Source: Terriglobales bacterium (GTDB lineage: Bacteria > Acidobacteriota > Terriglobia > Bryobacterales > Bryobacteraceae). Taken from it: a DNA stretch of 37,295 nucleotides. Within the stretch, counting starts at the first letter, position 1. Each line of letters opens with the position of its first letter. Under the pieces are notes generated by a model. That model searched no databases. It saw only the letters and a program-made list of their open reading frames with translations, and was not told the origin of the DNA. The position numbers and the translations under genes are program-made. Positions 7,192-15,171 of this stretch are shown here, piece by piece. The stretch lies in assembly GCA_027485675.1 (NCBI GenBank), contig JAIXQP010000039.1, positions 1 to 37,295 of the forward strand, written 5' to 3'.

Positions 7192-8261
7192 GGCTCGCCG
7201 TTCGGGTTCACATACAGATTCGTCCGTCCGCTCTCCGCCACGTTGTTGCCCGCGATGGCCACCCGCCGCCCGGAGTACAGCGCGATGCCATAGCGGGCGC
7301 AATCCCGCACGTAGTTGTTCCGGATCGTCACATCCTCGGCGATCGTCGGGTCCGGATTGGCCAACGGGTGTCCCCAGATGAAGATGCCGTCTTGCGGCTG
7401 CCGGGAACTGCGTGTGCCGAAGATGCGGTTGGCCTCCACGGTAATCCGCCGCGCCGACCGCACCATAATCCCCGTCGTCGAGCTCGCCAGCAAGTAAAGC
7501 GAGTTGTTCGCCACGCTGACATCCTCGCTGGCCGCGCCCACCTCAATCCCCACATCCACAATCCCCGCGAGAAAGTTGCCATGAATGCGGATGTTCCCGG
7601 TGCCGTACTTGCCCACCACCCCGCTTCCGATCGCGAAAATTCCGTTGGCCTGCCGGACGTTCAAAATCGTGTTGTGCGAAACCTCTCCGTCCCGCACCGT
7701 CGCCTCCGGCGAGGTGTTGCCCAGCAGAATTGCCGAGCCGATCGTGAAGTTCTGCAGCCGGTTGCCCGTGATCTTGAAATCGCGGCACCCCTCATCGAGC
7801 CAGACGCCATGGACCCGCACATTCCGGATCGTTGAGTTCCGAATCTGGATCCCGGTCACGTGCCGGAACCGGAGCACGCTCGAAAACATGCTGGTCTGCC
7901 TTTCGCCGTCTCCATCCAGCGTCATGCCGTCAATCGTGATCTGACCGGCATTCTGCGCCGAAAGCAGCGGACCGTCGGAAGCGGCGCGCAGGCGCAGAGT
8001 GCCCGGCCCGAGCAAGTGCGTATTCTCTCCGAGACGCAGCGGGCCCGTCACACAGACCCCGGCCGGAAACTGCACCGTTGCGCCGGCACCGGCGTCAATC
8101 GCTTGCTGAATCGCTTCGGTATCGTCCGCAACGCCGTCGCACGCCGCGCCCCAATCGACTACGCTGACCGCGGCTAACAGGAAAACTCCAGTCACCCGGT
8201 CAGTATTCCCGTCCGTTGTGCTTGGCGCTTCGGTTCCAAAGTTGGTCTCGTACCGGGGCAT
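7167..8261 (-). CDS. Right-handed parallel beta-helix (pectate-lyase-like) exported protein
   Basis: The first domain carries the Pectate_lyase_3 opening signature VDWGAACDGVADDTEAIQQA. Regular coils follow with repeated N-rich turns (NSTIRNVRVHGVW, NRLQNFTIGSAI, NNYVRDCARYGIAL), typical of polysaccharide lyases, hydrolases and epimerases with a beta-helix. The ATG at 8261 gives 364 residues, but the first 22 are polar. A GTG at 8195 would start directly at VTGVFLLAAVSVV, a short hydrophobic export signal, and may be the true start. The likely substrate is a polysaccharide outside the cytoplasm; catalytic residues cannot be placed by eye. The gene begins just after the 3' end of tRNA-Arg on the same strand and overlaps the 2Fe-2S gene tail to tail. 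Confidence 0.8.
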   Translation of the reverse strand: MPRYETNFGTEAPSTTDGNTDRVTGVFLLAAVSVVDWGAACDGVADDTEAIQQAIDAGAGATVQFPAGVCVTGPLRLGENTHLLGPGTLRLRAASDGPLLSAQNAGQITIDGMTLDGDGERQTSMFSSVLRFRHVTGIQIRNSTIRNVRVHGVWLDEGCRDFKITGNRLQNFTIGSAILLGNTSPEATVRDGEVSHNTILNVRQANGIFAIGSGVVGKYGTGNIRIHGNFLAGIVDVGIEVGAASEDVSVANNSLYLLASSTTGIMVRSARRITVEANRIFGTRSSRQPQDGIFIWGHPLANPDPTIAEDVTIRNNYVRDCARYGIALYSGRRVAIAGNNVAESGRTNLYVNPNGEPYVSDRLN

Positions 8262-8281
8262 TCCCCGAACGGCTTATGAAG

Positions 8282-8359
8282 TGGTATGCCCGAGAGGATT
8301 CGAACCTCTGACCTTTTGCTCCGGAGGCAAACGCTCTATCCAGGCTGAGCTACGGGCAC
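8282..8359 (-). tRNA. tRNA-Arg (anticodon CCG)
   Basis: The reverse strand folds as a complete cloverleaf: acceptor GTGCCCG pairs with CGGGCAT (G1-U72 is a wobble), D-arm GCTC...GAGC, anticodon arm TTTGC-CTCCGGA-GCAAA, and T-arm AGAGG-TTCGAAT-CCTCT. Anticodon CCG reads codon CGG. The discriminator is A, and CCA is encoded in the genome at 8284-8282. I saw no repeat of the tRNA 3' end elsewhere in the window that would mark an integrated element. Confidence 0.96.
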
Positions 8360-8394
8360 ACACCAAACCAACGTTCTTCAGTATACCCTAAAGC

Positions 8395-9804
8395 ATGCGG
8401 CTTTTGGGTCTGTTGTTGGCGTTGGAACTGGCTTTCGCGGAGAAAAAACCGAAATTGCCAGTCGCGATGGAACAAATTGTACAAAGTGAGCCGGTCACGG
8501 CCCGCGCGCATCTCGGCATGCGCGTCGTCGAGATTCGCAGCGGAAAGGTACTATACGAACGGAATCCCCGCGCCTGGTTCGTCCCCGCCTCGAACACGAA
8601 GTTGTACTCCACCGCGCTCGCACTGACCAAGTTCGGCCCCGATTATCGCTTCGACACGCAGGTCGTCGCCGATGGCAAGGATCTGCGCCTCGTCGGTGGC
8701 GGTGACCCGACCTTATCCGGCAGAAAGTATCCCTATGAGCGCGATGCCGACTGGGGCGACGGCGCGTCGGCGATTGAGCAACTCGCCGACGCGCTCGTCG
8801 CCAAAGGTCTGAAGCTGGTCGAAGGGTCCGTCATCGGCGATGACACCCGCTACGTTTGGGATCCGGTGCCCCCCGGCTGGGGCGCCGACGATGGCCTGTA
8901 CGAATATGGCGCGCCCGTCTCGGCGTTGATGCTGAACGACAACACCATCCGGTTGAAAATCCGACCCGGCTCCCAACCCGGCGAACCGGCGGCGTTGACC
9001 GTGAACCCAGCGTTTGAATACTTCGCGATTCAAAATCGCATCGTCACCGCCGAACCCGGCACCCGCACCCGCATTCGCTTCGAACGCCCGATTGGCACGC
9101 GAGAGGTTTGGCTCGACGGGACCATCGCCGTGGGCGCTGCCGAGACGGAAGAGCTTTTGGCGGTCGACGAGCCGGCGCGCTTCGCGGCGCAGGCACTCGT
9201 CGAAGCCCTGCGGCGCCGAGGCGTCGAGGTCCGCGGCGGCGCCGGCGTCCGCCACCGCTTCGGCGAAAATCCCATGGCGTGCGATAGCTGCGAAGTGCTG
9301 GCGGAGCGGAAATCACCGCCCCTCAGTGAAGTCATACAAGTGGTGAACAAAGTCAGTCAAAATCTTCACGCCGAAATCATGCGCCGCGAAGGCGGCGGCC
9401 AAGACGGCATGAAAGCGCTGTTCGCATCGGCCGGGATCACCGATGAGGACACCTATCTCGTTGACGGATCCGGCCTGTCGCGGCTGACGCTCGTCTGTCC
9501 CGAATCGTCCACCAAGATCCTGCTGCATCTCTGGAACAGCCCCCACCGCGAACCCTGGCTGCGCTCGCTACCGATCGGCGCCGAAGACGGCACGCTCGAG
9601 AACCGCTTCAAAGGTTTTGCTGAAGCGGGCCGCGTGAAAGCGAAAACCGGAAGCCTGACGCACGTCGCGGCACTGGCGGGCTATCTCGACCATCCGAAGC
9701 GGGGCATGCTGGCTTTCAGCGTGATGGTCAACAACTATAACGGGACCTCCGCAAAGGCCCGGGCCGTCATTGATAAACTGGTGATGAAGTTACTGGAGTA
9801 TTAA
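8395..9804 (+). CDS. dacB: D-Ala-D-Ala carboxypeptidase/endopeptidase, PBP4 (S13) family
   Basis: A 469-residue periplasmic penicillin-binding protein that trims or cleaves peptidoglycan peptides. The start (MRLLGLLLALELAFA) is a short export signal. All three active-site motifs are present: SxxK as S66-N-T-K69, SxN as S321-Q-N323 and KTG at 417-419. The ~250 residues between the first two motifs match the insertion domains of the S13 family. The FmdB-like gene starts four bases after its stop, so they are probably co-transcribed. Its promoter must lie in the ~35 bases before 8395, head to head with tRNA-Arg. Confidence 0.93.
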   Translation: MRLLGLLLALELAFAEKKPKLPVAMEQIVQSEPVTARAHLGMRVVEIRSGKVLYERNPRAWFVPASNTKLYSTALALTKFGPDYRFDTQVVADGKDLRLVGGGDPTLSGRKYPYERDADWGDGASAIEQLADALVAKGLKLVEGSVIGDDTRYVWDPVPPGWGADDGLYEYGAPVSALMLNDNTIRLKIRPGSQPGEPAALTVNPAFEYFAIQNRIVTAEPGTRTRIRFERPIGTREVWLDGTIAVGAAETEELLAVDEPARFAAQALVEALRRRGVEVRGGAGVRHRFGENPMACDSCEVLAERKSPPLSEVIQVVNKVSQNLHAEIMRREGGGQDGMKALFASAGITDEDTYLVDGSGLSRLTLVCPESSTKILLHLWNSPHREPWLRSLPIGAEDGTLENRFKGFAEAGRVKAKTGSLTHVAALAGYLDHPKRGMLAFSVMVNNYNGTSAKARAVIDKLVMKLLEY

Positions 9805-9808
9805 GACG

Positions 9809-10015
9809 ATGCCGATTTTTGAATATCGCTGCGTGGATTGCGGCAAAGGTTTTGAGAAGCTCGAGCGGCGCGATACGGATACCGTCGCTTGTCCGGGCTG
9901 CGCGGGGCATCATCTCGAACAACAGCTTTCGACGTTTGCGGCGAAAGCCGAGGGCCCGAAACAGTTTTGCGGCGGTCCCTCGTGCCAGATGGGCATGTGC
10001 GGCAGCAAGAATTAA
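9809..10015 (+). CDS. FmdB-family zinc-ribbon protein
   Basis: A 68-residue protein beginning MPIFEYRCVDCGKGFE, the standard opening of the FmdB/CxxC-CxxC family. Zinc ligands are C8/C11 and C28/C31. A Gly/Cys tail (C54, C59, C64) is typical of the family. The general function is unknown; FmdB was proposed as a regulator of formamidase and amidase genes. It follows dacB by four bases and precedes lexA by 45. Confidence 0.9.
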   Translation: MPIFEYRCVDCGKGFEKLERRDTDTVACPGCAGHHLEQQLSTFAAKAEGPKQFCGGPSCQMGMCGSKN

Positions 10016-10024
10016 AGATTGACT

Positions 10025-10056
10025 TTCGCCTGAGGTTCGCCGAAAATAAGGCGAAC
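10025..10056 (+). promoter_or_regulatory. Probable LexA operator upstream of lexA
   Basis: GTTCGCC at 10035-10041 and GGCGAAC at 10050-10056 form a perfect 7-base inverted repeat around an A-rich 8-base spacer (GAAAATAA). A further TTCGCC lies at 10025-10030, one helical turn upstream of the TTCGCC at 10036. The site ends four bases before the lexA ATG, a usual place for autoregulation. LexA binding is inferred from position and symmetry; I know no matching published consensus for this group. Confidence 0.6.
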
Positions 10057-10060
10057 ACCC

Positions 10061-10687
10061 ATGGCACTCACGCGCAGGCAGAAAGAGGTTCTCGATTTTC
10101 TGGCCGATTTTATCGACCGGAAAGGCTATTCGCCGAGTTATGAGGAGATTGCCGAAGGCATCGACCTGAACTCGATTGCGACCGTGCATAAACACATCGC
10201 GGCTTTGGAGAGCAAAGGGTACCTGAAGCGCGGATTCAATCAGAGCCGGTCCGTGGAGATCAGCGAGAGCTATCTGGCCGAGCGCGGGCGCACTCCAGCG
10301 ACGGAGAGTTCGGTCCCCTTGCTGGGCCGAATCGCGGCGGGGCGTCCGGTGGAGCAGGTGGCACAGGGCGATTCGTTGCAGTTCAGCGACTTCGCCGGCA
10401 ACTCTTCGACGTTCGCGCTGCAGGTACGCGGCGAATCGATGATCGACGATCACATCTGCGACGGGGATTTTGTCCTGATCGAGAAGGCCGAGTCGGCCCG
10501 CGACGGGGAGATCGTGGTCGCGCTCGTCGAGGGGTACGAGACGACGCTCAAGCGGTTTTATCGCGAGTCCGATGGTCAGGTTCGATTGCAGCCGGCCAAC
10601 AGCACGATGGGTCCGATTGTCGTTCCCGCGGCGGCGGTAGAGATTCAGGGGCGGCTAATTGCGGTGATGAGAAAGTACAAGAACTGA
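10061..10687 (+). CDS. lexA: LexA SOS repressor
   Basis: A 208-residue self-cleaving repressor of the DNA-damage response. The N-terminal winged helix starts LTRRQKEVLDFLADFI and includes the recognition region NSIATVHKHIAALESKGYL. The cleavage site is A93-G94 in RIAAGRP. The S24-type catalytic pair is S126 in GESMIDDHICDGD and K164 in TTLKRFY. Length and residue set are normal, so it should be functional in RecA-stimulated autocleavage. Regulation is probably by its own product through the inverted repeat immediately upstream. No obvious SOS effector gene is adjacent, though it could share transcripts with dacB and the FmdB-like gene. Confidence 0.96.
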   Translation: MALTRRQKEVLDFLADFIDRKGYSPSYEEIAEGIDLNSIATVHKHIAALESKGYLKRGFNQSRSVEISESYLAERGRTPATESSVPLLGRIAAGRPVEQVAQGDSLQFSDFAGNSSTFALQVRGESMIDDHICDGDFVLIEKAESARDGEIVVALVEGYETTLKRFYRESDGQVRLQPANSTMGPIVVPAAAVEIQGRLIAVMRKYKN

Positions 10688-10743
10688 CTTCCTGGTACAG
10701 CCGTCGTGCCTTGAGTAAGCCCGGCTGATATTCTAGGCGGTTG

Positions 10744-12159
10744 ATGCCTTGCACGGTTGAGCGTTTTGACTTCTGGCCTGTTCTGGCGCCGGATTTTCGG
10801 TTGTTGAATGTTTCGGGTTTGCACGCCCCGTTCACGCCGCGGATTTTGACCCGGTGCACCTTGAGTGATGGTTCGGTGGGATGGGGAGAGGTTCCCTGCA
10901 ACACCGGCGTGATCCGGGTGCTGCGGACAGTCCTGCCGGAGGTGGTGGGAACCGGGATCAGCGCGGAGGAGTCGGCGCGGACGTTGGAGCGGGTGGCGGC
11001 GCGGAGCCGGGAGCTCTCCGCGCAGTTCGCGCTGACCGATGAGCGGGGCTCGGCGACCTTTGACCGGGGCGTGACGAATCACGTGCGGGCGGGGGTGCAG
11101 ATGGCGTTGCATGCCGCGATGGCGCAGCACATGGGAGTGCCGCTGTGCGACCTGCTGGGCGGCGAGAACGGCCGGAAGCGGAATGAGGTCCGGTTCAATC
11201 TGTATCTGTTCTTTTTGGCTGACACGGCGGGGAGTGGGTTGGACTACTCCTATGGCAAGCCGGCGACGCCGCGGAGCGAGTTCGAAGCGCTGCGGGAAAC
11301 CGTCGTGATGGATGCGGCGAGCGCGGTGCGGCTGGCGAAGGCCGGGGTGGCGGAGTTGATGCCCGGCGTGAAGCTCGTGAAATGGAAGCTGGGGGTGTTG
11401 GACCCGCGGGCGGAGTTGGCGGTGATGCTGGCGGTGGCCGAGGCGCTGGGGCCGGCGGTGCAGGTGGTGCCGGATCCGAATGCGGCTTGGGATAACGAGA
11501 CGGCGATTGCGGTGATCCGGGAGTTGAAGGGCGCGATTGGGGAGCAGTTGCCGTACTTCGAGGATCCGGTTGCGGGGCGGGAGAACATGGCGATTGTGCA
11601 CCGGGAGACCGGGGTTCCGCTGGCGACGAACATGTGCGCCGCCAATTTTGAGCAGCACGAAGACGCCGTGCGGAAGAACGCCATTCAGATTACCTTGGGC
11701 GGGGACTGCCACTACATCGGCGGTAGCGATGAGGCGGTGCGGTTGTCGCGGTGGTGCGCGGCGAACGGGATCGGCTTCGCGCAGCATTCGAATACGCATC
11801 TGGGGATTTCCCATGCCCACACGGTGCAGATGGGGGCGGCCGCGGAGACGCATGATTGGCCGTTTGACTCCCATTACTTCCCTTGGCAAGCCGATTTCGA
11901 TCCGGTGGTGAGTGCGCCGATGCCGCTCGAGTTTGGGGGGATCTGCCGGGTGCCGGAGCAGCCGGGTCTGGGCGTGGAGGTGAACTTCGACGGGGTGATG
12001 CAACTGCACGAACTCTATCTGGCGGCGAACCGGAACGGGCGCGCGTATCAGAACCGGGACGATGGGCCAGTGGCGGAGGTGGTCTACGGAGGTTGGGTGC
12101 GGCCGCAGAACCGGGCGCAGAAGTGGTTTTTGGCCGGGGTGCCGCGGGAAGCCCTATAG
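10744..12159 (+). CDS. Glucarate dehydratase-like enolase-superfamily enzyme
   Basis: A 471-residue enzyme of the mandelate racemase/enolase superfamily, best matching D-glucarate dehydratase, which removes water to give 5-keto-4-deoxy-glucarate. Visible catalytic positions: KxK base K213-W-K215, metal ligands D244 (DPN), E273 (FEDP) and N297 (TNMCAANFEQHED), and the His-Asp dyad D321 (GGDCHY) and H348 (AQHSNTHLG). Order and spacing follow the E. coli enzyme with a shift of about 8-9 residues. I take ATG 10744; a TTG sits just before it. No transporter or downstream sugar-acid aldolase is adjacent. It overlaps the convergent phosphofructokinase by six bases. A related acid-sugar dehydratase is possible. 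Confidence 0.88.
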   Translation: MPCTVERFDFWPVLAPDFRLLNVSGLHAPFTPRILTRCTLSDGSVGWGEVPCNTGVIRVLRTVLPEVVGTGISAEESARTLERVAARSRELSAQFALTDERGSATFDRGVTNHVRAGVQMALHAAMAQHMGVPLCDLLGGENGRKRNEVRFNLYLFFLADTAGSGLDYSYGKPATPRSEFEALRETVVMDAASAVRLAKAGVAELMPGVKLVKWKLGVLDPRAELAVMLAVAEALGPAVQVVPDPNAAWDNETAIAVIRELKGAIGEQLPYFEDPVAGRENMAIVHRETGVPLATNMCAANFEQHEDAVRKNAIQITLGGDCHYIGGSDEAVRLSRWCAANGIGFAQHSNTHLGISHAHTVQMGAAAETHDWPFDSHYFPWQADFDPVVSAPMPLEFGGICRVPEQPGLGVEVNFDGVMQLHELYLAANRNGRAYQNRDDGPVAEVVYGGWVRPQNRAQKWFLAGVPREAL

Positions 12160-13293
12160 CGTTGGCCAGGGGTCGATCGCGCCGGCTAGCGGGGCCGCGT
12201 AGCGGAGGAACTCGAGCGTCACGTTGTTGCCGCCCGGGGCGATCCACTCCCGGGGAACCAGGCGTTCGAAACCCGCGACGCGGGCAAGAGGCACCGTCGC
12301 GGTATCCCCCGTTTCCGTCAGGCCGATCATCACGCCCGATTCGCCGCGTTCGACGGCCTGGACGGCATCGAAGCCGCAACGGTAGGAGGCCTGGGCGTCC
12401 GCCGCTGAGACCGCGAACGAGCAGGACCGGCCGAGCAGACCTGGCTTTTCACTGCGGACGCGCAGACCGGTGGCTTGGCTGATGGCGCGGGCCAGGGTGT
12501 GAGCCAGGTTGCTGGGCAGTTCGTGCCGCTGGTCGCCGGCGCGGTCGAGATCGGCGCCGAAGGGCCGGCCCTGCGGGTCGCGGAGGCCTTCGCAGACGGC
12601 GACCACCACCCGGCCGAGGCGCGCGTAGACGGCTTGGACATCGGCGCAGATCTGGTCGAGAGCCGGCGGACATTCCGGGAGATAGATCAGGTGGGGCGCG
12701 TCGTCCGGACGGGAGCGGGCGAGCGCCGTGGCGCCCACGACCCAACCGGCGTTGCGGCCGATCACCTCGACGATGGTGACCGGCGAGGGGAGGGCGCGAT
12801 TGTCGGCGCCGATGTCGCGGACGGCTTGGGCGTAGAAGCGGGCGGCGGAGCCGAAGCCGGGGCAGTGGTGGGTGCCGAGCAGATCGTTGTCGACGGTCTT
12901 GGGTACGCCGGCGACGAGAAGTTCGCCGGATTGATGGGCGAGGTAGGCGGTCTTCATGGTGCCGTTGCCGCCGGTGAAGAAGATGGCGCCGACTCCCTGG
13001 TCCCGGCAGCGGGCGATGGCCGGGCCGAGGTGTGTGTGGTCGAAGGGTTTACGGCTGGATCCGAGGACCGAGCCGGGGGCGCGGCGGATTTCGGCGAGGA
13101 GGCTGGACGGCAGGGCGGAGAGGTCGAGCCAATCGTTGGTGAGCAGGCCGTGGGCGCCGCCGCGGGCGCCGTAGAGGCGGCGAATCCGGTTGGAGGCGCG
13201 GCAGGCGTCGATGAGGCCGACGAGGCTCGCGTTGAGAACGGCGGTGGGTCCGCCGCCATGGACGACGATGGCGGCGTCCCAGAGATCGTTCAT
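12154..13293 (-). CDS. Phosphofructokinase family (ATP- or PPi-dependent)
   Basis: A 379-residue PfkA-superfamily kinase phosphorylating fructose 6-phosphate or a similar sugar phosphate. Motifs: GGGPTAVLN (13-21), phosphoryl-donor site GGNGTMKT (108-115), catalytic PKTVDND (131-137) and GRNAGW (179-184). The donor motifs are mixed. The Gly after GGN is the residue usual in ATP enzymes, Lys132 before TVDND is usual in pyrophosphate enzymes, and Asn110 stands where ATP enzymes have Asp. The donor therefore cannot be assigned from sequence. It is convergent with the glucarate dehydratase; the region upstream of its start is the 13.3 kb repeat array. Confidence 0.88.
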   Translation of the reverse strand: MNDLWDAAIVVHGGGPTAVLNASLVGLIDACRASNRIRRLYGARGGAHGLLTNDWLDLSALPSSLLAEIRRAPGSVLGSSRKPFDHTHLGPAIARCRDQGVGAIFFTGGNGTMKTAYLAHQSGELLVAGVPKTVDNDLLGTHHCPGFGSAARFYAQAVRDIGADNRALPSPVTIVEVIGRNAGWVVGATALARSRPDDAPHLIYLPECPPALDQICADVQAVYARLGRVVVAVCEGLRDPQGRPFGADLDRAGDQRHELPSNLAHTLARAISQATGLRVRSEKPGLLGRSCSFAVSAADAQASYRCGFDAVQAVERGESGVMIGLTETGDTATVPLARVAGFERLVPREWIAPGGNNVTLEFLRYAAPLAGAIDPWPTL

Positions 13294-13329
13294 TCTTCAC
13301 GAGTACCACGACGGGTAGGGGCAGAGCGG

Positions 13330-14322
13330 CAAGTGCGGCGTCGGGACCTTCGGGGTGGGGGGCTGCTTTTCGGGCCGGCGCGTGAACTCCGGCGCCACCC
13401 GGGACCTGTTCCTTCGCCAGTCAGGAGGCGAGCTAGTACAGCCGCTGGTGCCGCCGCCGCCGAATACGGGTCTGAATGCAGTGGCTACTGCGGCGTCGGG
13501 ACCTTCGGAGCGGCTGGGTTACTGTTCGGGCCGGGGCATGAACTCCGGCGCCATACGGGACCGGTTCCTTCGCCAGTCAGGACGCGACTGTCTGATCAGG
13601 AAGATCCCGTGGCAGCCGAGCTAAAGGTCGCTCCATTCGCCGGCGAGGCCGCCGCGGGCGGCGTCGAATACAGGTCTGGATGCAGTGGCTACGGCGGCGT
13701 CGGGACCGTCGGAGCGGCTGGGTTACTGTTCGGGCCGGGGCATGAACTCCGGCGCCGTCCGGGACCGGTTCCTTCGCCCGGCAGTAGGCGACTGCCTGAT
13801 CAGGAAGATTCCGTGGCAGCCGGCCTACAGGTCGCTCCATTAGCCGGCGAGGCCGCCGCGGGCGGCGTCGAATACGAGTCTGGGTGCAGTGACTACGGCG
13901 GCGCCGGGACCTTCGGAGCGGGGGCCTGCTGTTCGGGCCAGTGCGTGAACCCCGGCGCCATCCGGGAGCGATTCCTTCGCCAGTCAGTAGGCGACTGCCT
14001 GATCAGGAAGATCCCGTGGCTGCCGAGCTAAAGGGCTCGGCATTCGCAGGCGAGGCCGCCGCGGGCTGGTGTTCGGGCCAGCGCGTGAACCCCGGCGCCA
14101 TCCGGGACTGGTTCCTTTGCCAGCCAGGAGGCGAACTCCCTGACCCGGAAGCGCCTGTGCCAGCCGAGCTAAAGGTCGAGCCATACGCCGGCGAGGCCGC
14201 CGCGGGCCGGTGTTCGGGCCAGCGCGTGAACCCCGGCGCCATCCGGGACTGGTTCCTTTGCCAGTCAGGAGGCGAGGTCGTACAGCCGCGGGTGCCGCCG
14301 AATATGGGTCTGGATGCAGTGG
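13330..14322. repeat. Array of copies of the glycosyltransferase 3' end
   Basis: A kilobase without a gene, made of at least six degenerate copies of the 3' end of the glycosyltransferase at 14323-15171. The anchor CCGGCGCC occurs at 13389, 13545, 13749, 13952, 14092 and 14233, and in the gene at 14393 (spacings 156, 204, 203, 140, 141, 160). Copies include the segment around the gene's stop (compare TGCAGTGGCTACTGCGGCGT). Several also carry a second segment, CAGCCGAGCT with its flanks, that matches coding bases ~14487-14525, with the ~50 bases between deleted. Read on the minus strand, copies still give peptide traces of the parent (KEPVPDGAGVHAPARTV versus KETVRDGAGVYALARAV). Frames are broken between copies. 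Long open frames across the array are by-products of GC content. Confidence 0.85.
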
Positions 14323-15171
14323 CTACTGCGGCGTCGGGACCTTCGGGGCGGGGGTCTGCTGTTCCTTTACCGCTCGGGCCAGCGCATAGACGCCGGCGCC
14401 ATCCCGGACCGTTTCCTTCGCCGGTAAGGAGGCGAGATAGTCCGGCCAAAGCGTCCGCTCGCGGACCACCAGGCCGAGCCGGTACTCCCAGACCAGGAAG
14501 ATCATGCGCCAGCCGAGCTTCCAGGCCTTCCAGAGACTGCCCGTGACCGACGATTCGCCGACCCTTGCCCGGTAGTTCAGGGGAATCTCGACGAACGGCA
14601 CCTGATGGGCCAACATCTCCAACAAAATCTGCGGGCCAAAGTGGGAGCCGCGAATAGTGAGGTGGGGGCGCAGGAGCTTGGCGGCTTCGCGGGAGATCAG
14701 GCGGTGGGTACAGCCCATATCCGTCAAAATCGTCGTGTTGAACAGGAGCTCCGTCATCTTGGCGACCGCCCAGTTGCCCCAGCGGAGAAATAAACCCATG
14801 TTCGCGCCACGCCAGATGAACTGCCGGCTGGTGCGGGTGCCGAGAACCACCGGGACGTCGTCTGAATAGGCCAGCAGCTTGGGCACGTCCAGGCCGCTGA
14901 AGGTGCCGTCGGGCTCCGAGAAGATGATGAGTTCAGCGTCGGTGTTATCGAGCCCACAGAGCAGCGCGCTGCCATAACCCTGGCGGCGTTCAAAGATCTC
15001 GCGCGCTCCGGTGCCGGCAACCTCCTCCGAGGTGCCCGCGGCGGCGTTGTTATTGACGACGATGACCTCATCGACGAGACCCGTCGAGAAGTACTCGAGT
15101 ATCGACTCCCGAATGGAATCCTTTTCGTTGTAAGTCGGAAAGATGACCGCGACTTTCTTGCCCCGATGCAT
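14323..15171 (-). CDS. GT2 glycosyltransferase, dolichyl-phosphate-mannose-synthase-like
   Basis: A 282-residue GT2 enzyme: VAVIFPTYNEKDSI at the start, VIVVNNNAAAGTSE for nucleotide binding, ERRQGYGSALLCGLD, and EPDGTF in place of a strict DxD. It resembles enzymes that move a sugar from a nucleotide to a polyprenyl phosphate. A hydrophobic segment, WRMIFLVWEYRLGLVV, lies near the C-terminus. I chose ATG 15171 because it overlaps the methyltransferase stop (TAATG) and the fold begins there; the longer frame to 15252 is an artefact. The last ~40 residues (after RERTLW) fall outside the GT domain and are the part repeated in the downstream array. It is the last gene of a three-gene operon. Confidence 0.9.
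   Translation of the reverse strand: MHRGKKVAVIFPTYNEKDSIRESILEYFSTGLVDEVIVVNNNAAAGTSEEVAGTGAREIFERRQGYGSALLCGLDNTDAELIIFSEPDGTFSGLDVPKLLAYSDDVPVVLGTRTSRQFIWRGANMGLFLRWGNWAVAKMTELLFNTTILTDMGCTHRLISREAAKLLRPHLTIRGSHFGPQILLEMLAHQVPFVEIPLNYRARVGESSVTGSLWKAWKLGWRMIFLVWEYRLGLVVRERTLWPDYLASLPAKETVRDGAGVYALARAVKEQQTPAPKVPTPQ

Noticed and set aside
8282-8359. tRNA-Arg as an integration site of a mobile element
   Set aside because: No repeat of the tRNA 3' end and no integrase gene is visible in the window.
8200-10060. Replication origin at the strand-composition switch
   Set aside because: I found no TTATNCACA-type DnaA boxes, no AT-rich unwinding region and no dnaA, dnaN or gidA gene, so only the composition change is reported.
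12475-14031. Long plus-strand open frame of 518 codons
   Set aside because: It is the antisense of the phosphofructokinase continued into the repeat array; its Gly/Ala/Glu-rich translation has no domain and is a GC-content artefact.
13330-14322. CRISPR or insertion-sequence content
   Set aside because: Units vary from ~140 to ~204 bases and resemble the neighbouring gene's own 3' end. No transposase, terminal inverted repeats or spacer pattern is seen.
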